Shown: positions 1-12,579, counted from the stretch's first letter. The stretch is DNA of 64,000 nt from Gnetum montanum (GCA_015680685.1 MNCI01000614.1:744987-808986), one strand, 5' to 3'. The notes: a model not told the origin generated them from the sequence alone. Program-made: numbers and translations.

Positions 1-1410
1 AGGAATAATAAATTCTTCTATTTTATTAGTGATTAACATAATCATTAACCTTTTTGACCAAGATTCAAACCAAGTTTAGACCACATTCCAATGACATCAC
101 ATTGTTTCATCACTTAGAGTCATAGTTGTAAGACTATCACTATTGCAAGGAGTATCGTCACTTGGTGTATTGTCCAAGGGAGGGGTTTATTCATGGAACT
201 TTTTATTTTTCTTATTTTTTAGAAGCTACCTACCTTCAAGCATGGGTAACATTTCTTTCTACTAGGATCTCCAAAATTTTATTCTATGCTCTTTTATTTT
301 TATCTGTGTCAACCTTACTAGAGGACTACCTTTAAGCATGGGTAACATGTCTTTCCAATGACATGGTAAGACAACGTTAATGATACTTCTACTCCCATTT
401 TTAATTATATCTACAAGGTTATGATACAACTTAAGTAACATTATAGAACTAACAAAATTAATCCAAGAGAGTCCACAAATCCCCTTGATGTCACACCCTT
501 AAGATTCACACTTTGTTCTTCACTTTTCCTTCCAAGCATAATGAGCAAAAGTTTCTTCTTAGTTGTGTGATAAAAAAGAATATCATTATAGTCATGGTAA
601 GGACCTCTTATTAATGGAATGGATGGATAGATGTTGTGATCTCACTATTCAAATAATCAATCCCTTATAACTTGATAACATAGAGAAATCTTCACCTTAT
701 TGGACTACATCTTGCCTTATTCTTGGTATGTTTTATTAACAATAAAATATATTTAAAAGGAAAATGAAAATAAAATATGAAAAACATAGTAAAAAACTAG
801 AAAATGTGTGAAGAATAAAAAATGCTAAAGAATTGAGAAATATGTCAAAGAATAGCAAAAATTTAAGAAGTGAAAGAGTGTAAAAGAATGACAAAATATT
901 AAAGAACATGAAAAGTATAAAAAAATGGGAAAAACTATATCAAGAAATAGGAAAAGTAAAAATAATTGTAAAACAAAAAATGGAAAAACACTTATTAGTT
1001 CTTGAATCAAGATAGGTATCTCCCCCATGACTGAACTCATGGGTGAGTGTTTAGAAGATGCTCCCTAAATCTCCTGGATCATACACCCTAGGTGGTTCAC
1101 TTACCATATTTAGTAATTTAACATTTCAGTTATGGTCCCATGTAATCTTGATGGTAGTTGAGTTTTGATCATCTAAGTCCTTATTTTCTTTCCCTTTTGA
1201 TGTATGATTATGAGTTAGTAATTTCATTTTTGGGCTCTCAGTTGGAGTCATTTTCTTAGAATGGGAATTAAGAAGTGAATCAAATTTTTCCATGCATATT
1301 TTGGATAGTTGAACGTTCTCAGTTGTTGGTCATTTCATGTCTTTTGGTCTACTTCCCTTGCTCTTTCTTGTTCACATGTTTTCTTTTCACTGTTGTTGTG
1401 GACTAGCATG
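1..1410 (-). mobile_element. Element C, distal (post-gag) part, cut off by element A
   Basis: Read on the minus strand, this is the downstream part of the Ty3/gypsy element whose 5' LTR, gag and protease lie at 13488-17604. A short piece near 1200-1100 resembles the region just after gag in element E (58260-58320). It is followed by a 'catggggga' motif near 1030, a long T-rich tract (about 1000-750), and repeats containing 'catgggtaacat' near 240 and 335. The same order occurs at 58330-59010 in E and in D at 63700-64000. No RT or integrase can be read. The other end lies outside the window. Orientation and family are clear; the exact homology limits are not. Confidence 0.65.
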
Positions 1411-1415
1411 GTAAC
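1411..1415. repeat. Target-site duplication of element A, left copy
   Basis: GTAAC immediately before the TGATGAG start of the left LTR. The right copy at 13483-13487 is ATAAC, which differs by one G/A transition. Confidence 0.75.
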
Positions 1416-2321
1416 TGATGAGTGTCAAAGTGTCACATCGATGGGCCCTTGTCGACAGGGCCCTATTTACATGGCGTTGCCCCATTGACAAGGCTACATC
1501 AACTTAGTGTTTGCTATATTTACAAGGCCCCATCAGTGGAGCCATGTAATAAAAACTATAAATACAAGATTACAACCATATTTATGGGGAGTAAAGTCAT
1601 AGTAGTAACCAAACTCTTGCAATTTTTATATTCAAAAGTTAGAATATTTTCCTGAGTGCTTGCAGTAGGATTCATTGAGTGCATGGATCTTTATTCAAGC
1701 ATTATTATACCTGAGAATGATAGTGTGTGTGGTAATAAAGACAAGCTTTTTGATAAACCTTATAGCATTCTGGATAGTTTAAATGTTTTATTCATGCATT
1801 TAATGTTTTTTGTTATTTATTCAATGTTCCTCAATAATTAAGCTAATTAAGTGAGATAAGCTAAATAATGATTAAGTAAACACATAAGTACAACTACTTC
1901 AAGCATGCATATGACATTTGGCAATCTTAGTAGCACTTAACGCTTGGTAACCCAACAATGTTATATGTGTTTAGGTTGTGTACGAAAAGTGGGACCAGAT
2001 ACTTGTGTTATGACTAGTTGAACAATAGTTAGCTAATTAGATTAAAATAGACATTAAATTACATTATTCTTTATCTTACTTATTTCAAGTACCAAAACCA
2101 TAAAATATAAAATGATAAAAATCATATGCCTCGATTACACTTACCCATACCTTTGTACATCATAAGTGTAATTGAGAAGATAATAAATGATCATTAGGAC
2201 AAGGTTCACTTCTAAACTACTGGTGTACTGGAAGACATAAAGTCCATAGAATTCAACTAGATCACACGTGAATGCTTCATGATTCATATGGTTGAGCATA
2301 GGGGTATTTCACCACGCATCA
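1416..2321 (+). repeat. 5' LTR of element A
   Basis: It starts TGATGAGTG and ends CGCATCA. The U3 part (1440-1540) has repeated GGGCCC/GGCCCC-containing motifs, followed by a TATA box (ctataaatac, 1556-1565). A polyadenylation-like signal 'aataaagac' lies near 1735. The matching LTR is at 12580-13482. Confidence 0.9.
1556..1565 (+). promoter_or_regulatory. TATA box of the element A LTR promoter
   Basis: CTATAAATAC lies about 140 bases into the LTR, directly after the GGCCCC motif cluster. The same box is kept in the 3' LTR near 12704-12713. Confidence 0.6.
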
Positions 2322-2341
2322 TTTGCATCATTTTCGAGGAC
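2322..2341 (+). other. Primer-binding site of element A (tRNA-Asp type, decayed)
   Basis: It directly follows the CA end of the 5' LTR. TTTGCATCATTTTCGAGGAC matches the complement of the plant tRNA-Asp 3' end (TTGGCGCCGTTGCCGGGG...) at 13 of 20 positions by eye, and most mismatches are C/T or G/A. A tRNA-Asp PBS is typical of Athila/Tat-type elements. Confidence 0.65.
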
Positions 2342-2559
2342 TCTTTTTGGTTGAAACATGTGCTAGATAGGATTAGTGAACATTACTAACATCATTGGAT
2401 GAACCCCAAGGTCTACATCACTTTCACACGTAATATAATTATATAAGCACATTGATATTCTATTTGTTTGCAAAATTTCTTTTTCTCTCAAGCTTGATGA
2501 TGTTAAACCATTGGTCCCACAAGAGTGCAAGGTGGTATATACTCATTTAGATGAGTATG

Positions 2560-4060
2560 TGCCTAATTTCACCTTCATCCTACATCAGGATGAACAACTA
2601 TGATGGTGCGAGATGGAAGGTAACATTGTAATGCCTCCTAATCAATCTATGCCTGTGATGCTACTTCAAACTCTTAAGAAGTTAGGCATTCATGATCTTC
2701 AAGGGGAGTACGTTGTGCATGATTATGACTACTAGGACTACTATCCCACTAAAACATAATGCCAAAGAGATCAACACCAAGATAAGCAACATGAGTTTGT
2801 GAAGGGAAAATGGTTCATCAATCCCTTGTTCCTGCTGAACCAAGACGACAATGTGGACCCTCTCTCTAGGGGCTCTCAACATGAAAATTCTCCATCCCTC
2901 ATTACTAGTGATGGGGGTGTGAACCTAAATCTACATTCTACTATCAACAATCTAGGTTTAAGAAAAGATGACAATCAAGGCAGGGGCTTGGACAAGCATC
3001 AAGATGATAAGAAACTTGATGAATGTGTCTACAACAATTGAAGGGGAGTTGGCAAATACCATGGTGGTGGGAATCCTCCTCCCTCTTCATCCTCTTCATC
3101 TGCATCTTCTTCTTCCTCTTCTCCTAGTTCTAAAAAATGCTGCAAAAGGAATAATCATGATGGAGGTGAGCAACAAGATAATAATACTGATCGTCATGCC
3201 CATAATAATCGAAGGGGTAATAGGGGACATCATCGGTGATAATGAAATAAGATGATGATGAGCCTATACTAGCAACTTAAAGTATGCTTAACATTATAGA
3301 GGTAGTTAAGATCCCAACTAAGTATGTGAAAGATAGTTAGATTGAACACTTAGAAATGAACAATATCCCAATATTTGAGGGGGAATATAACTCTAATCCA
3401 TAAAATCATCTATAAGTCTTTCACAATGCCTATGCCTTACAAAACATAGAGAATGACTAGTAGAAACTGAAGTTATTCCCCAAGATACTCATCAAAGAGG
3501 CAGAAAGCTAGCATCATTTTTTATAACCAACATCCATTTGCAAATGGAGTACCATGCTAGAACTATTTAATGAAAAATACCAAACGTACTCTAGAGTGTC
3601 TAATCTGAGAAGGTAAATCCAAGGCTAGAAACATGAAACACATGAACCCTTGGATGCTGCCATGGACATATATTATTCTCTCTTACACTGATTCCTTGGA
3701 CATGATTATTTTTAGAGGAAACAACTCCACCACATCATAGATTGGCTTAGAAAAGAAACCAAAATAACTCTTGGGGTTTATGCCCAAGAAAGACTCTCTG
3801 AACTAAGAGCTCATCCAATACAAAGGCTAATAGAGTCGATAGCAAAAGAAGAAGGTGAGTTGCAAAAAAGAAAAATTACAAAAAAATATAATACGAACCC
3901 TTCCATCAAGAAAATGGAAGTCTAATTCTATGACAAAGAGGAGTCACCACTCGACGAGGTGGTGAACAAGAAAATCTTACTTGTACAAAAATTTGTTTCT
4001 AATATTTTGACAAAGATTGATAAATTATGAGACTCTTTGGATGAAAAATTCCTACCAATT
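2560..4060 (+). pseudogene. gag remnant of element A
   Basis: This encoded the capsid/nucleocapsid polyprotein of the element. The N-terminal part (about 2790-3240) is low-complexity, with runs of Ser and Asp/Asn. The capsid core starts near 3350 with the block LEMNNIPIFEGEYN and continues through WSTMLELFNEKYQTY, as in the retrotransposon gag family. The coil segment after it (KEEGELQKRK, then DEVVNKKILLVQKF) aligns with gag of elements C and E. Many in-frame stops break it. Compared with C, the stretch encoding the basic region and zinc knuckle is missing; the sequence jumps near 4065 into the end of protease. Confidence 0.75.
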
Positions 4061-4069
4061 TTCTAGTGA

Positions 4070-4690
4070 TCAAGGTATAAAACTTCAAAGGAAACTTTCC
4101 AATCATTATGGGATGTCCATGGTTGAGCATTGTTGATGCACAAATGGGCATCAAGGACCTCTCCTTGGAAATCTCCAAGGAGAATGAATTTGGATGGCTT
4201 GAGAAGAGGCAAGTTCCATGCATCATGTACAATGATAATGGGTGTAATTGTATGTAGAAAATCTAGTCCATTAAAAGTACATTCCTTAAAGCATGTAATT
4301 AGTGTGCACATGAAATGGATATCCAAAGATGCCTAAATGTAGGAGCCACAAAACAAGAGGGTACCCAATGGCTGACAACTGACCTTGATCGCAACACACT
4401 ATGCATGGAACCTACTAAGAGCCTAACATATGCCTATGTTGAGGGCATGGATGAACTTGAGCAAGTTCATCACCAACTATCTGATGATGAAGATGATGAT
4501 ACCTATTGGGGAGAGTTGGAAATACCTAATAATTTTAAGATAGAACCCCTAGAGTTAAAAACTTTACCAACTAGCATGGAGTATGCATTTTCAATCTGGT
4601 TTATAATCAATGTAGATCTTGCTCCTGAACGAAAAAACAAGTTATTGAATGTGGTCGACAAATGGCCAATAATTTTTACTTAGTTATATC
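4070..4690 (+). pseudogene. Protease end and PR-RT linker of element A
   Basis: The conceptual protein has the motif NFKGNFPIIMGCPWLSIVDA, like the C-terminal 'ILGRPWL' block of Ty3/gypsy aspartic proteases. An acidic linker follows (DDEDDDTYWGELEIP near 4485-4530), leading towards RT. The 5' half of protease, with the catalytic Asp motif, is absent, probably through the deletion that also removed the end of gag. A second copy of the PIIMG block is in element C near 13655-13675 on the minus strand. Confidence 0.65.
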
Positions 4691-4779
4691 TTGAACTCAC
4701 TAGAATTGATTTTCAGATATGCCAACTTCACATTTACACCAACCCAACCATGAAGAAAAGAAGGTAGTCGTAAACGTAG

Positions 4780-6055
4780 CTAAACCCGTAGTTGAAGTAG
4801 ATTGTCAAAGAGGAAATAGAATAACTCCTCAAGGTGGGGTTCATCTATTCCATTGCAAATAGTGAGTGGGTTAACCCACTCATAATTGTACCAAAGAAAG
4901 GTGGCAAGAAGTGGATCTTCATTGACTTTAGGCTATTGAATATGACAACATTTAAAGACCATTTTCCATTGCCATTTGTGGACCAAGTGTTGGATATTAT
5001 ATCTGGGCATTACTATTATAGCTTCTTGGATGGTTAGAGTGGCTATAATCAAATCTATATTGCACCCTAAGATCAGTTCAAAACAACATTCATAAGTCCT
5101 TAGGAAACTTTTGCATATTGCAAGATGTCATTCAATCTATGCAATTCCCTTGCAACATTTCAATGCCTAGTCCTTAGTATTTTTTTAATAGTAGATTCTT
5201 AGTGGGGTAGAAGTCTTTATGGATGCCTTCTCTACCTATGGGGCTACATTTTGAGCAAGTCCTAGATCACCTTGAGCAAATACTAAAAATATGTATTAAA
5301 AAAACCTTAGGCTTAATTGGTAGAAAAGCTATTTAATGGTCCAGGAAGGCATAGTACTAGAGCATAGAATTACTTAGGTAGGGATTGAGGTAGACTCAGA
5401 AAAGATAAGGGTCATCTAAGAAATTACATGCCAACTAGAGATATTCAAAGATGTCTGATCATTCCTTGAACACACTAGCTACTACCAATGGTTTATAGAG
5501 AATTTCTCTAAGATCACAAAGCCATTGGTCAAGCTTACAAAGAAAGATGCTTCATTCATCTAGACCAAGAAGTGTGAACATGCATTCCAACAACTAAAGG
5601 AAAAACTCATAGAAACTCCAATTCTACAGGTACCAAACTGGTCTAGACCATTTCATATAATGACAAATGCATCTAATTATGTTTTTAGAGCCATGCTTAT
5701 GTAGTTAGATGATAAGAAACATCCATGCTACATCCACTATGCAAATCAAAGCATTGTGGATACACAATTGAATTACACCACAACTGAGAAAGAACTAATC
5801 GTAGTGGTGTATGCTCTTGAAAAGATCAAGCACTATGTGCTTGGCTATAAAGTGTTTGTGCACATAGATCACAATGCCATCTGCTTCCTAATGAATAAGC
5901 CAACGGTTAGCCCCCGTATCATACGGTAGCTCGTGATCTTACAGGAATTTGATATCACAATGGTAGATTGAAAGGGGACTGAGAATGTGATCGTTGACAA
6001 TCTCTCTTGATTAAGAAGGGATAACAAAAGAGGAGGAGAGCCACCTCTATGATCA
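4780..6055 (+). pseudogene. Reverse transcriptase and RNase H remnant of element A
   Basis: RT is plain: WVNPLIIVPKKGGKKW, then DFRLLNMTTFKDHFPLPF, then YYYSFLDG with a stop before SGYNQI, then TTFISP and FAYCKMSFNLCN. These are the conserved fingers and palm blocks of Ty3/gypsy RT. The catalytic YxDD region near 5190-5250 is scrambled. RNase H follows (about 5650-6010): TTEKELIVVVYALEKIKHY, then VHIDHNAICFLMNKP, then the chromatin-proximal tail ending DNLSR. Frameshifts and several stops make it non-functional. Upstream is the protease remnant; downstream, without a gap, is integrase. Confidence 0.9.
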
Positions 6056-7400
6056 ATTTTTAGACAAACTCCTCTTTACAGGAGCAATAAATGACCAAGT
6101 GCCTACCGAACCAAAATGGTATGATGGCATCCTCACTTACCTTCTCACTCAAGAGATGCCATAAGATCTGGACTTTAGAAAGAAACAACAATTTCTTCAT
6201 CAAGCTAAGTACTTCATGGAAATCAACAAACACCTTTACAAGATGTGCGTTGATGGCCTGGTTCATTGGTATGTCCCTAATGTAGACTAATTACATGTTC
6301 TCTAGGATGTTCATGAAGCCCCTTGTGGAGGCTACCATGCTAGGAGATGCACGGCCATAAAAATCCTGATGGTAGGATACTATTGGCCTAAAATCTTTAG
6401 GGATGCTCACTAATTTGTTTGATCCTATGACTACTATCAATGAGATGGTGGATGACTGCATGAATGGAGGATCCTCAACAATGGATTCAACCACTGGAGC
6501 CCTTTGACATATGGGGCATAGACTTCATGGGTTCCACCATACCCATGTCTAATAGAAAGGCATACATCATTGTAGCAGTCAACTACTATATCAAATGGGT
6601 AGAAGTAATAGCCATCATCAACTATACATCATCCACTACTACTAGATTTGTACAACAACATTTTGTGAATAGGTTTGGGGTATCATGTGCACTAATTTCT
6701 AACAATGGAACTCATTTTACAAGTGCCATTTTTTGAAAAATCATTAAATGCTTAGGGGTTGAACATAAACTAATAACACCCTATTACCCCCAATCCAATG
6801 GTTAAGAAAAGGTAACTAATAGGGAGATTACAGAGATTCTAATGAGAACTATCAACAAATATAGAAGAGACTAGAGTGCAAAACTCAACAATGCCCTCTG
6901 GGCCTATCGCTCAATGTAGAAACTCCCTATAAGCTACTCTCCCTATGATCTAGTGTATGGAAAACTTCCAACACCTCTAATTCAATTCAAGCTCAATACA
7001 TTCTCAATAGCCTAATTTGAATCTTAACCTAAGTCTAGCATGAAAAGAAAGATTGATCAACCTAAGATGAAAACTGATTAGTGGTCCTATCTTCGAATGA
7101 AGTACACAAGGCATTCAATAAGCAATGACATGACCTTAGAATATATAAAGTAAAATTTCAACCAAGAGATAAGGTTCTTTATTGGAGCCACACACATGTA
7201 CTTTAGAAAACAAAGTTCCAAACATTAAGGGAGGGACCTTATATAATTGACAAAACCTTTTCCTTTAGGGCCATGTTAATCTACAAACCTGAGAGCACAA
7301 ACAAAAAGTAGTTGGTCAACATCTAATAAGTAAGACCTTTCCAAGAGCCAAGCCAACATAATAATCAATACCTCAACAAATGGGTAACCATGCTCAATTT
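6056..7400 (+). pseudogene. Integrase remnant of element A
   Basis: The catalytic core is readable at 6464-6736: PFDIWGIDFMGS carries the first Asp, and RFGVSCALISNNGTHF corresponds to the second Asp block, where the usual ISDxG has become ISNNG. Downstream pieces (PYYPQSNG-like near 6781-6800; WAYRSM- and PYDLVYGK-like near 6900-6960) complete the core, and a GPY-like end lies near 7200-7250. The zinc-binding N-terminus is poorly preserved. Stops and frame slips are frequent. Confidence 0.85.
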
Positions 7401-8940
7401 TTTGGATCTCCTCTTTCTAACATAGTTGTCGAGGAGATGACCATCCATACTAATCATTCACATGGCTCATCAAATTTTCTATATTTTTTTTACACATTTT
7501 TTTCTTTATAGTTTTTTATTTTACACTTTTTTTTATTTTCAAGATTTTTTCATATTTTACACCATTTTTTTATTTTTCACCATCATTAGTACATTTTAAT
7601 CTTTCTTGAATATTGTCTAATATATTTTACTTTGTTTAAGTATGATTTTCAAATTTTTGCTAATCAACGTGCTTTGTGCGAATAGGACATAGTCATGTTG
7701 TAGCTACTACTAATGGTGGTTTATGCTTAATGTTTTGTTTGCTAATGTTTGGTTTCTATTTCTAAATTTTTCTATAATGGCTGAGTCATGGTTTCTTTTT
7801 TATGGAGCAGGCAATGAGTCCACGTCATCCACCAATTCACAAACTCTATGGTTTTTCTTGTTTTGGTAGTTTGAGGTCCCTTTTCATTAAATAAACTTTT
7901 AATAAATTTGTGACATTAGTGATTTCTGGAATTGGGAAGGATTCAAAGGTTTGCACAGGGTGTGACTTCAAGGAGACTCAATACTCTTTGTACTTTTCTA
8001 CTTACTTGGGTGCTTGAGTGTTTTCATAAACTTCTTATTGTTCCATGCCGATCAATAATAGGAAGTCAAATAAAGTCTTTTCATGGTGTGTTTTCCATCC
8101 AAAAAGAAAAGAAACAACACAAACAAAACAAAAACAAAAACACAATGGGAATTCAAAGCACACCCCTTAGACAAATAAATAGGCTATAAGAACTTGTTAT
8201 AGGACTAGAAAGACGTGTTCCCATGCCTAAAGGTCCCCTCTGACTAAGGCCCTCTTTCACTTATTACTTCTCTTTTCTTCTCTTTATGAAATGGTGGTTG
8301 TTTTGTGGGAGCGCTCTTGTGTCTTGAGGGGGTAGATCAATCTTAGAGTGGCAATGTGAAGTCACTGAAAATGATTGGTTTTTGTCTAGACTAAGGATGG
8401 ATCTCCTTAAGTCATTTTAAACACAAACTCCACAAGGGACTTCTTATGACCTCAATTCAAAATTCCATTACACTTTTTCTAACATTCATCTCTCTTGTTC
8501 TTGATTTGGTGTCTTGGCCTAATGTACTTAAATTATTTGGTAGAATCTTCTATGTTTTAGTCCTTAACTTTCATCAACCATTAATCACTGATGGCATCCA
8601 TGGACTCCTTTGGTTGACATTATGCAAAGGCAAACAAGACATGCGCCTACTATCGGGAGGACCCACTTGCATCTCTCTTGGTTGTGTCATTAAGCATATT
8701 ATCCTTAGGCATTCTTGTAATTAGAATCTTTTGTACATCCATCTTCTACATCAAACCATATGCTCATTTATATATTTTTTTAATAAACACATTCTCTATA
8801 AAAATTTTCAATTTTTGAGCTTTCAAAGATCCTCTTCAACAATTTCATCATATTCTTGGCTTTTCTAGAACTCCATGAACCCCAAATTCATTTAAAAATT
8901 ATTTGTATTTTTTAAGATATTCAAATTTCAAAATTTTCCA
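7401..8940 (+). other. Post-pol spacer of element A with a conserved T-rich tract
   Basis: No convincing gene. A T-rich tract (about 7480-7640) follows a 'gtcgaggagatgacc' motif; equivalents occur in B, C, D and E. Positions about 8090-8420 match, in reverse complement, element B at about 20490-20820 ('gggaattcaaagcacacccctta' and 'tctagactaaggatggatct'). This is therefore a shared untranslated module of the family, lying between pol and the extra ORF. Confidence 0.6.
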
Positions 8941-8944
8941 TACA

Positions 8945-9041
8945 GGCTCTATATACAAGGCCCCATTGATGAATAAGGCGTGTATATGAGGCCCCATATA
9001 CATGGCCCCCTTGATGTAGCAAAAAAATGCTATATATATAT
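8945..9041 (+). promoter_or_regulatory. U3-like internal promoter block upstream of the extra ORF (element A)
   Basis: Three spaced motifs of the type TATACAAGGCCCCATTGAT (8951-8969, 8983-9000, 8997-9015) are followed by a TATA-like run (9031-9041). The motifs resemble the GGCCCC motifs in this element's own LTR U3 (for example 'tacaaggccccat' near 1521-1533). The block lies about 450 bases before the ATG of the extra ORF. Element D has the same arrangement with a different motif. Promoter activity is inferred. Confidence 0.45.
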
Positions 9042-9488
9042 GTGCAATCCCACTTTGAAATTTTCACATTTTGTCACAAACACCAAGGGAGGTTTTCAAA
9101 TTTTTAGAGTCAAAAACCTTCTAGAGCCCATAAATTCCTCACTATTTATCCAAATCACTCTATTCTTCGACCCTACAACTATCAAAGTTAAGCTCTTCAT
9201 CATGGAGGCCACAAATGTGCCATTTTTGATAAAAAAAATTTCACCATTTTTCTAACTCCCACAAAGGTTTAACTAAGAAATCAACTATTAAATACCAAAT
9301 TACAAGAGTTAAACCTTTCCAACAAGCTCTAGTGACATTTACAATAAATAATTAATAAAATAATAGTAAAATAATTAATCTATTATGGTTCAACCTTAGT
9401 CAAAGTGTAACTTACTAATGATAGAAGGTATTCAAAGTTTAAAGTTACATTTTATATCTACTAATCCATGGGTGTGTTGTGACCACAG

Positions 9489-12344
9489 ATGGCACCAAAA
9501 GGGTAAAACATGCAAGAAGCAAGACCATCTCAACTAAGAGAAAAATGGGCTAGAATGGAAAGGGGCTAATAATAAGCCCAAGAAGAACCATTTTCAACCC
9601 ATGCCATAAGTCCTCTTAGGGAAGAGGTCAAGGTGGAATCTATGTGATAGATTCCAAAACCAACAGCAGTAACAAACATCCCCATTGAGATGATGCACCA
9701 TCCTAATAAGCAAATCTCGAGGTGACCTTGATAGAAGCCTACTTGAATCAAATTAGATCTAGGGATGTCCAAAAAATAATGCTCCAAGAGTTATTCTTTG
9801 GCCCTTTCCTGGAGCAAGCACCAAAAGAAATGCACGACCAATTGAAGACCTCTCTCATGTGGCCAATCCTCACTTCCACCAAGGAGTGGTATATGGAAGA
9901 GACATTTTTATTCTGGAACAATAGACAAGCTAGATCAATGATAAAAATCAAGGACATATCAGTGTCCTACTTGGTGCAAGCCATTCTTAATGTTCTTTGG
10001 TTGGTAGAAATAAGGATGAATCTTGTTGAGATTTGAATGCAAGTGAACCCCAACATCAAGAAAGAATGGATGCAACAATGCTATGGTATTAACCACAAGG
10101 AGTTTGGAGTGCTCACACTGGCAGAAAGGATCCACTATAAGATTGCAGTCTTCCACCTCAATCCCATGGTGAGGCCAAGCAAAATTACTACCCTTTCTAC
10201 CCATGCATGTGTTTCTCTGAGTGGGAGATCCCCTATCATTCTTCCACAACTGATATATCTAAAGATGGAGAAGTGATTTAAAGGAAATGAACATAGAAGA
10301 AAGGCACTCCCCTTTCCATGCCTCTTTAGAAAACTTTGTCAAAGGGGAGGAATAGTACATTATACAAATAATGCTATCAAGTATGCTCTATTTTCTAACT
10401 GGGTAGAAATGATAAAAGATAAAATACCTACAACAACCATTAAGAAGAGGAGTAGCAACCACCACCTCCACCTACCACTCAAACAACTATGTCATATGTC
10501 ACTAAAATAGCCCAACGATTGCGTGAATATCAAGAATGGCTCTTGAGAAAACAAGAGCAACAAGTAGGCACAAGTGGTAGGGACCCATCTATGTATTGAC
10601 TAGAAAAGAGTCACCTAAATAAGATGGCCCAAACAATCAGCTTGATGGGTGGATGTGGATCCATTTTCTCAGCCAAAGAACACAATTGTCCACAAGGTTG
10701 AATCCTTGCACTAGAGAGGTCATGGTATCTCTCGTAGAACAATAGCCACTCCTAGAAATCTTTGGGAACACCACAACCTTTTTGATGCACTTAGAGGAAG
10801 GAAAGAAGGCAAAAATATTGGTGATGTAGCACCAAGGGTAGTAGATAGTAGTAGAGGTGGTTGCCTACCAAATTTCAAAAATCCTCAACACACCTATGGC
10901 ATCTACACTAGATGTCACTATACTAAAAGATGTGCAAATGTTCATATGGATCACAAGCAATAGAATAAATGCAGCACAACATAAAGAACTTCTGGATTGA
11001 CTAGTGGGGATCAAGCAACTACATCTAGATGTCTTTGACCTTCTAGACAATATTACTACAATCGAGTTAGAGTTGATAGAGGCAAGGGGCAAAAGCATCA
11101 TCTTAGATGCACAAATCAAAATAGAAAAGAAGCTAAACAAATGCTTAACCACTAAAGTTTCCAAATTAAGAGCCCAAATTGCCGATCTTACATTTCTCAA
11201 GTCAGCATTAAAAAAACATGAAGCTCTTGCATAGCTTCACACTAGACTAAAAGGGGTTGAGGGTGTGATTGAAATGCTAGTGTTCTACTGATCCTTGGCA
11301 AGGGTCACATAACACAAAATTCAGAAGGCCTTGGATCAAACCATGAGAATGTACAATTGATCACAAAGAACCATCACCTATATAATGTTGTTAAGCACAA
11401 ACAGTAATTAACTGACTTCATCCATCAATAGCAAGAGCAATTGGCTAGAGAAAAAATAGAGATAAAGAGACTGGCAGTAGAAAATATAAACCTCTCCATG
11501 GAGGAGGTCCATGCCCTTCACTACAAGACTACGATCAAGGTAGCTACCTAGAAATCATATGCTCTCAAGTTTGAGAGAGTCAAGGATCATTATAGAGATT
11601 AGGTCAGCCTACAAAAGGAAGTGAATGAAAAAAACATCTAGTTGACAAAGGTAAAAGTGAATGAAACCCTGCAGCAACTCTAGCAAGAAAGAGAATTGTG
11701 GCAGCCTATCATTGATGAGATAGATGCCTACAATAAAGTGAAAATCTACATGAAGTAGTTGCAGATTGAGGAGAAGATAGAATACATGAAGCTTGCCAAT
11801 CTCCAATATCCAAATATGACCATGTTAATTTTTGAATGGCCATACTTAGAATTAGAAGAGGTTGGCCAGCTTGTACTTGTTGTACAAGGCAAAGTTTAAG
11901 CATCACAAAGACACCAAGCAAAAGCTTGTAGTGGCAAACACTGAACTTGAAGTTCTCAAGTGCAAATACACTAATCAAAGATCTACCACCAAGAACCTGG
12001 CCAGAAGGATGAATGCCTACCAGAAGCAGCAAAACACAGTTAGGTTATTAGATGTTGAATGTAAATAATTTGCTACCTAGTTTGTCAATACTAATGAGTT
12101 ATTTCCAGTAATGCCTTGTTCGTGAAATATCCCCATTTTAGCTTACATTGGTGATGCCATGTGGACTGTGAGTGATCCCTAGAGTAAGGAGGAGAAGATA
12201 AAGGAAATACTAGATGTCTTTCACCTTCCAATGGAGGTTGTAGACATAGCAGGATAACCACAACTACCTCAACCACCACATGTGTTTGAAGCTGGTGAAG
12301 GCCCTTCAAAACCTCAGGAGCCTCCACTACTTAAGACTATCTGA
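9489..12344 (+). pseudogene. Extra 3' ORF of element A: globular head plus coiled coil (broken)
   Basis: This is homologous to the better-preserved ORF of element D (62752-60000). The ATG at 9489 follows a 'ccacag' acceptor-like sequence. The head (about 9730-10280) reads LKTSLMWPILTSTKEWY, then FWNNRQARSMIKIKDISVSY, then LTLAERIHYKIAVFHL, and aligns block by block with D. From about 10980 the sequence is heptad-rich (IELELIEARGKSIILDAQIK, LNKCLTTKVSKLRAQIADL) and continues as a broken coiled coil to about 12060, with a Pro-rich tail to the TGA at 12342-12344. There are many stops. No function is recognised; env-like or structural roles are speculation. Confidence 0.6.
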
Positions 12345-12570
12345 TCTTCTCCACTGCCTTCATGCCATTAGAGAATGTGCTATCCAATTTTGTATTGTCA
12401 TGTCATGGTGTTCAATTTTGTGTCATGAACACCACAATTTTTGTAATGTGTTGATTTGTACACTCAGGCAATTAGTTTTTTTATGTTAGTTTATTATGTC
12501 AAGAGTCAATTAATAATCCCATACCTTTCCAATTTTGTAAATGACCTTGAGGATGAGTTTTCATTCAATC

Positions 12571-12579
12571 ATGAGGGTA
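12571..12579 (+). other. Polypurine tract of element A
   Basis: ATGAGGGTA abuts the 3' LTR. Element B has ATGGGGGTA in the same position on its own strand, so this is the decayed plus-strand primer site. Confidence 0.55.

Noticed and set aside
825-1040. 71-codon minus-strand frame rich in Phe/Leu/Ser
   Set aside because: It is the translated T-rich spacer of element C, which recurs in A, B and E as untranslated sequence.
2682-2882. 66-codon minus-strand frame
   Set aside because: Shadow of the gag remnant of element A on the plus strand.
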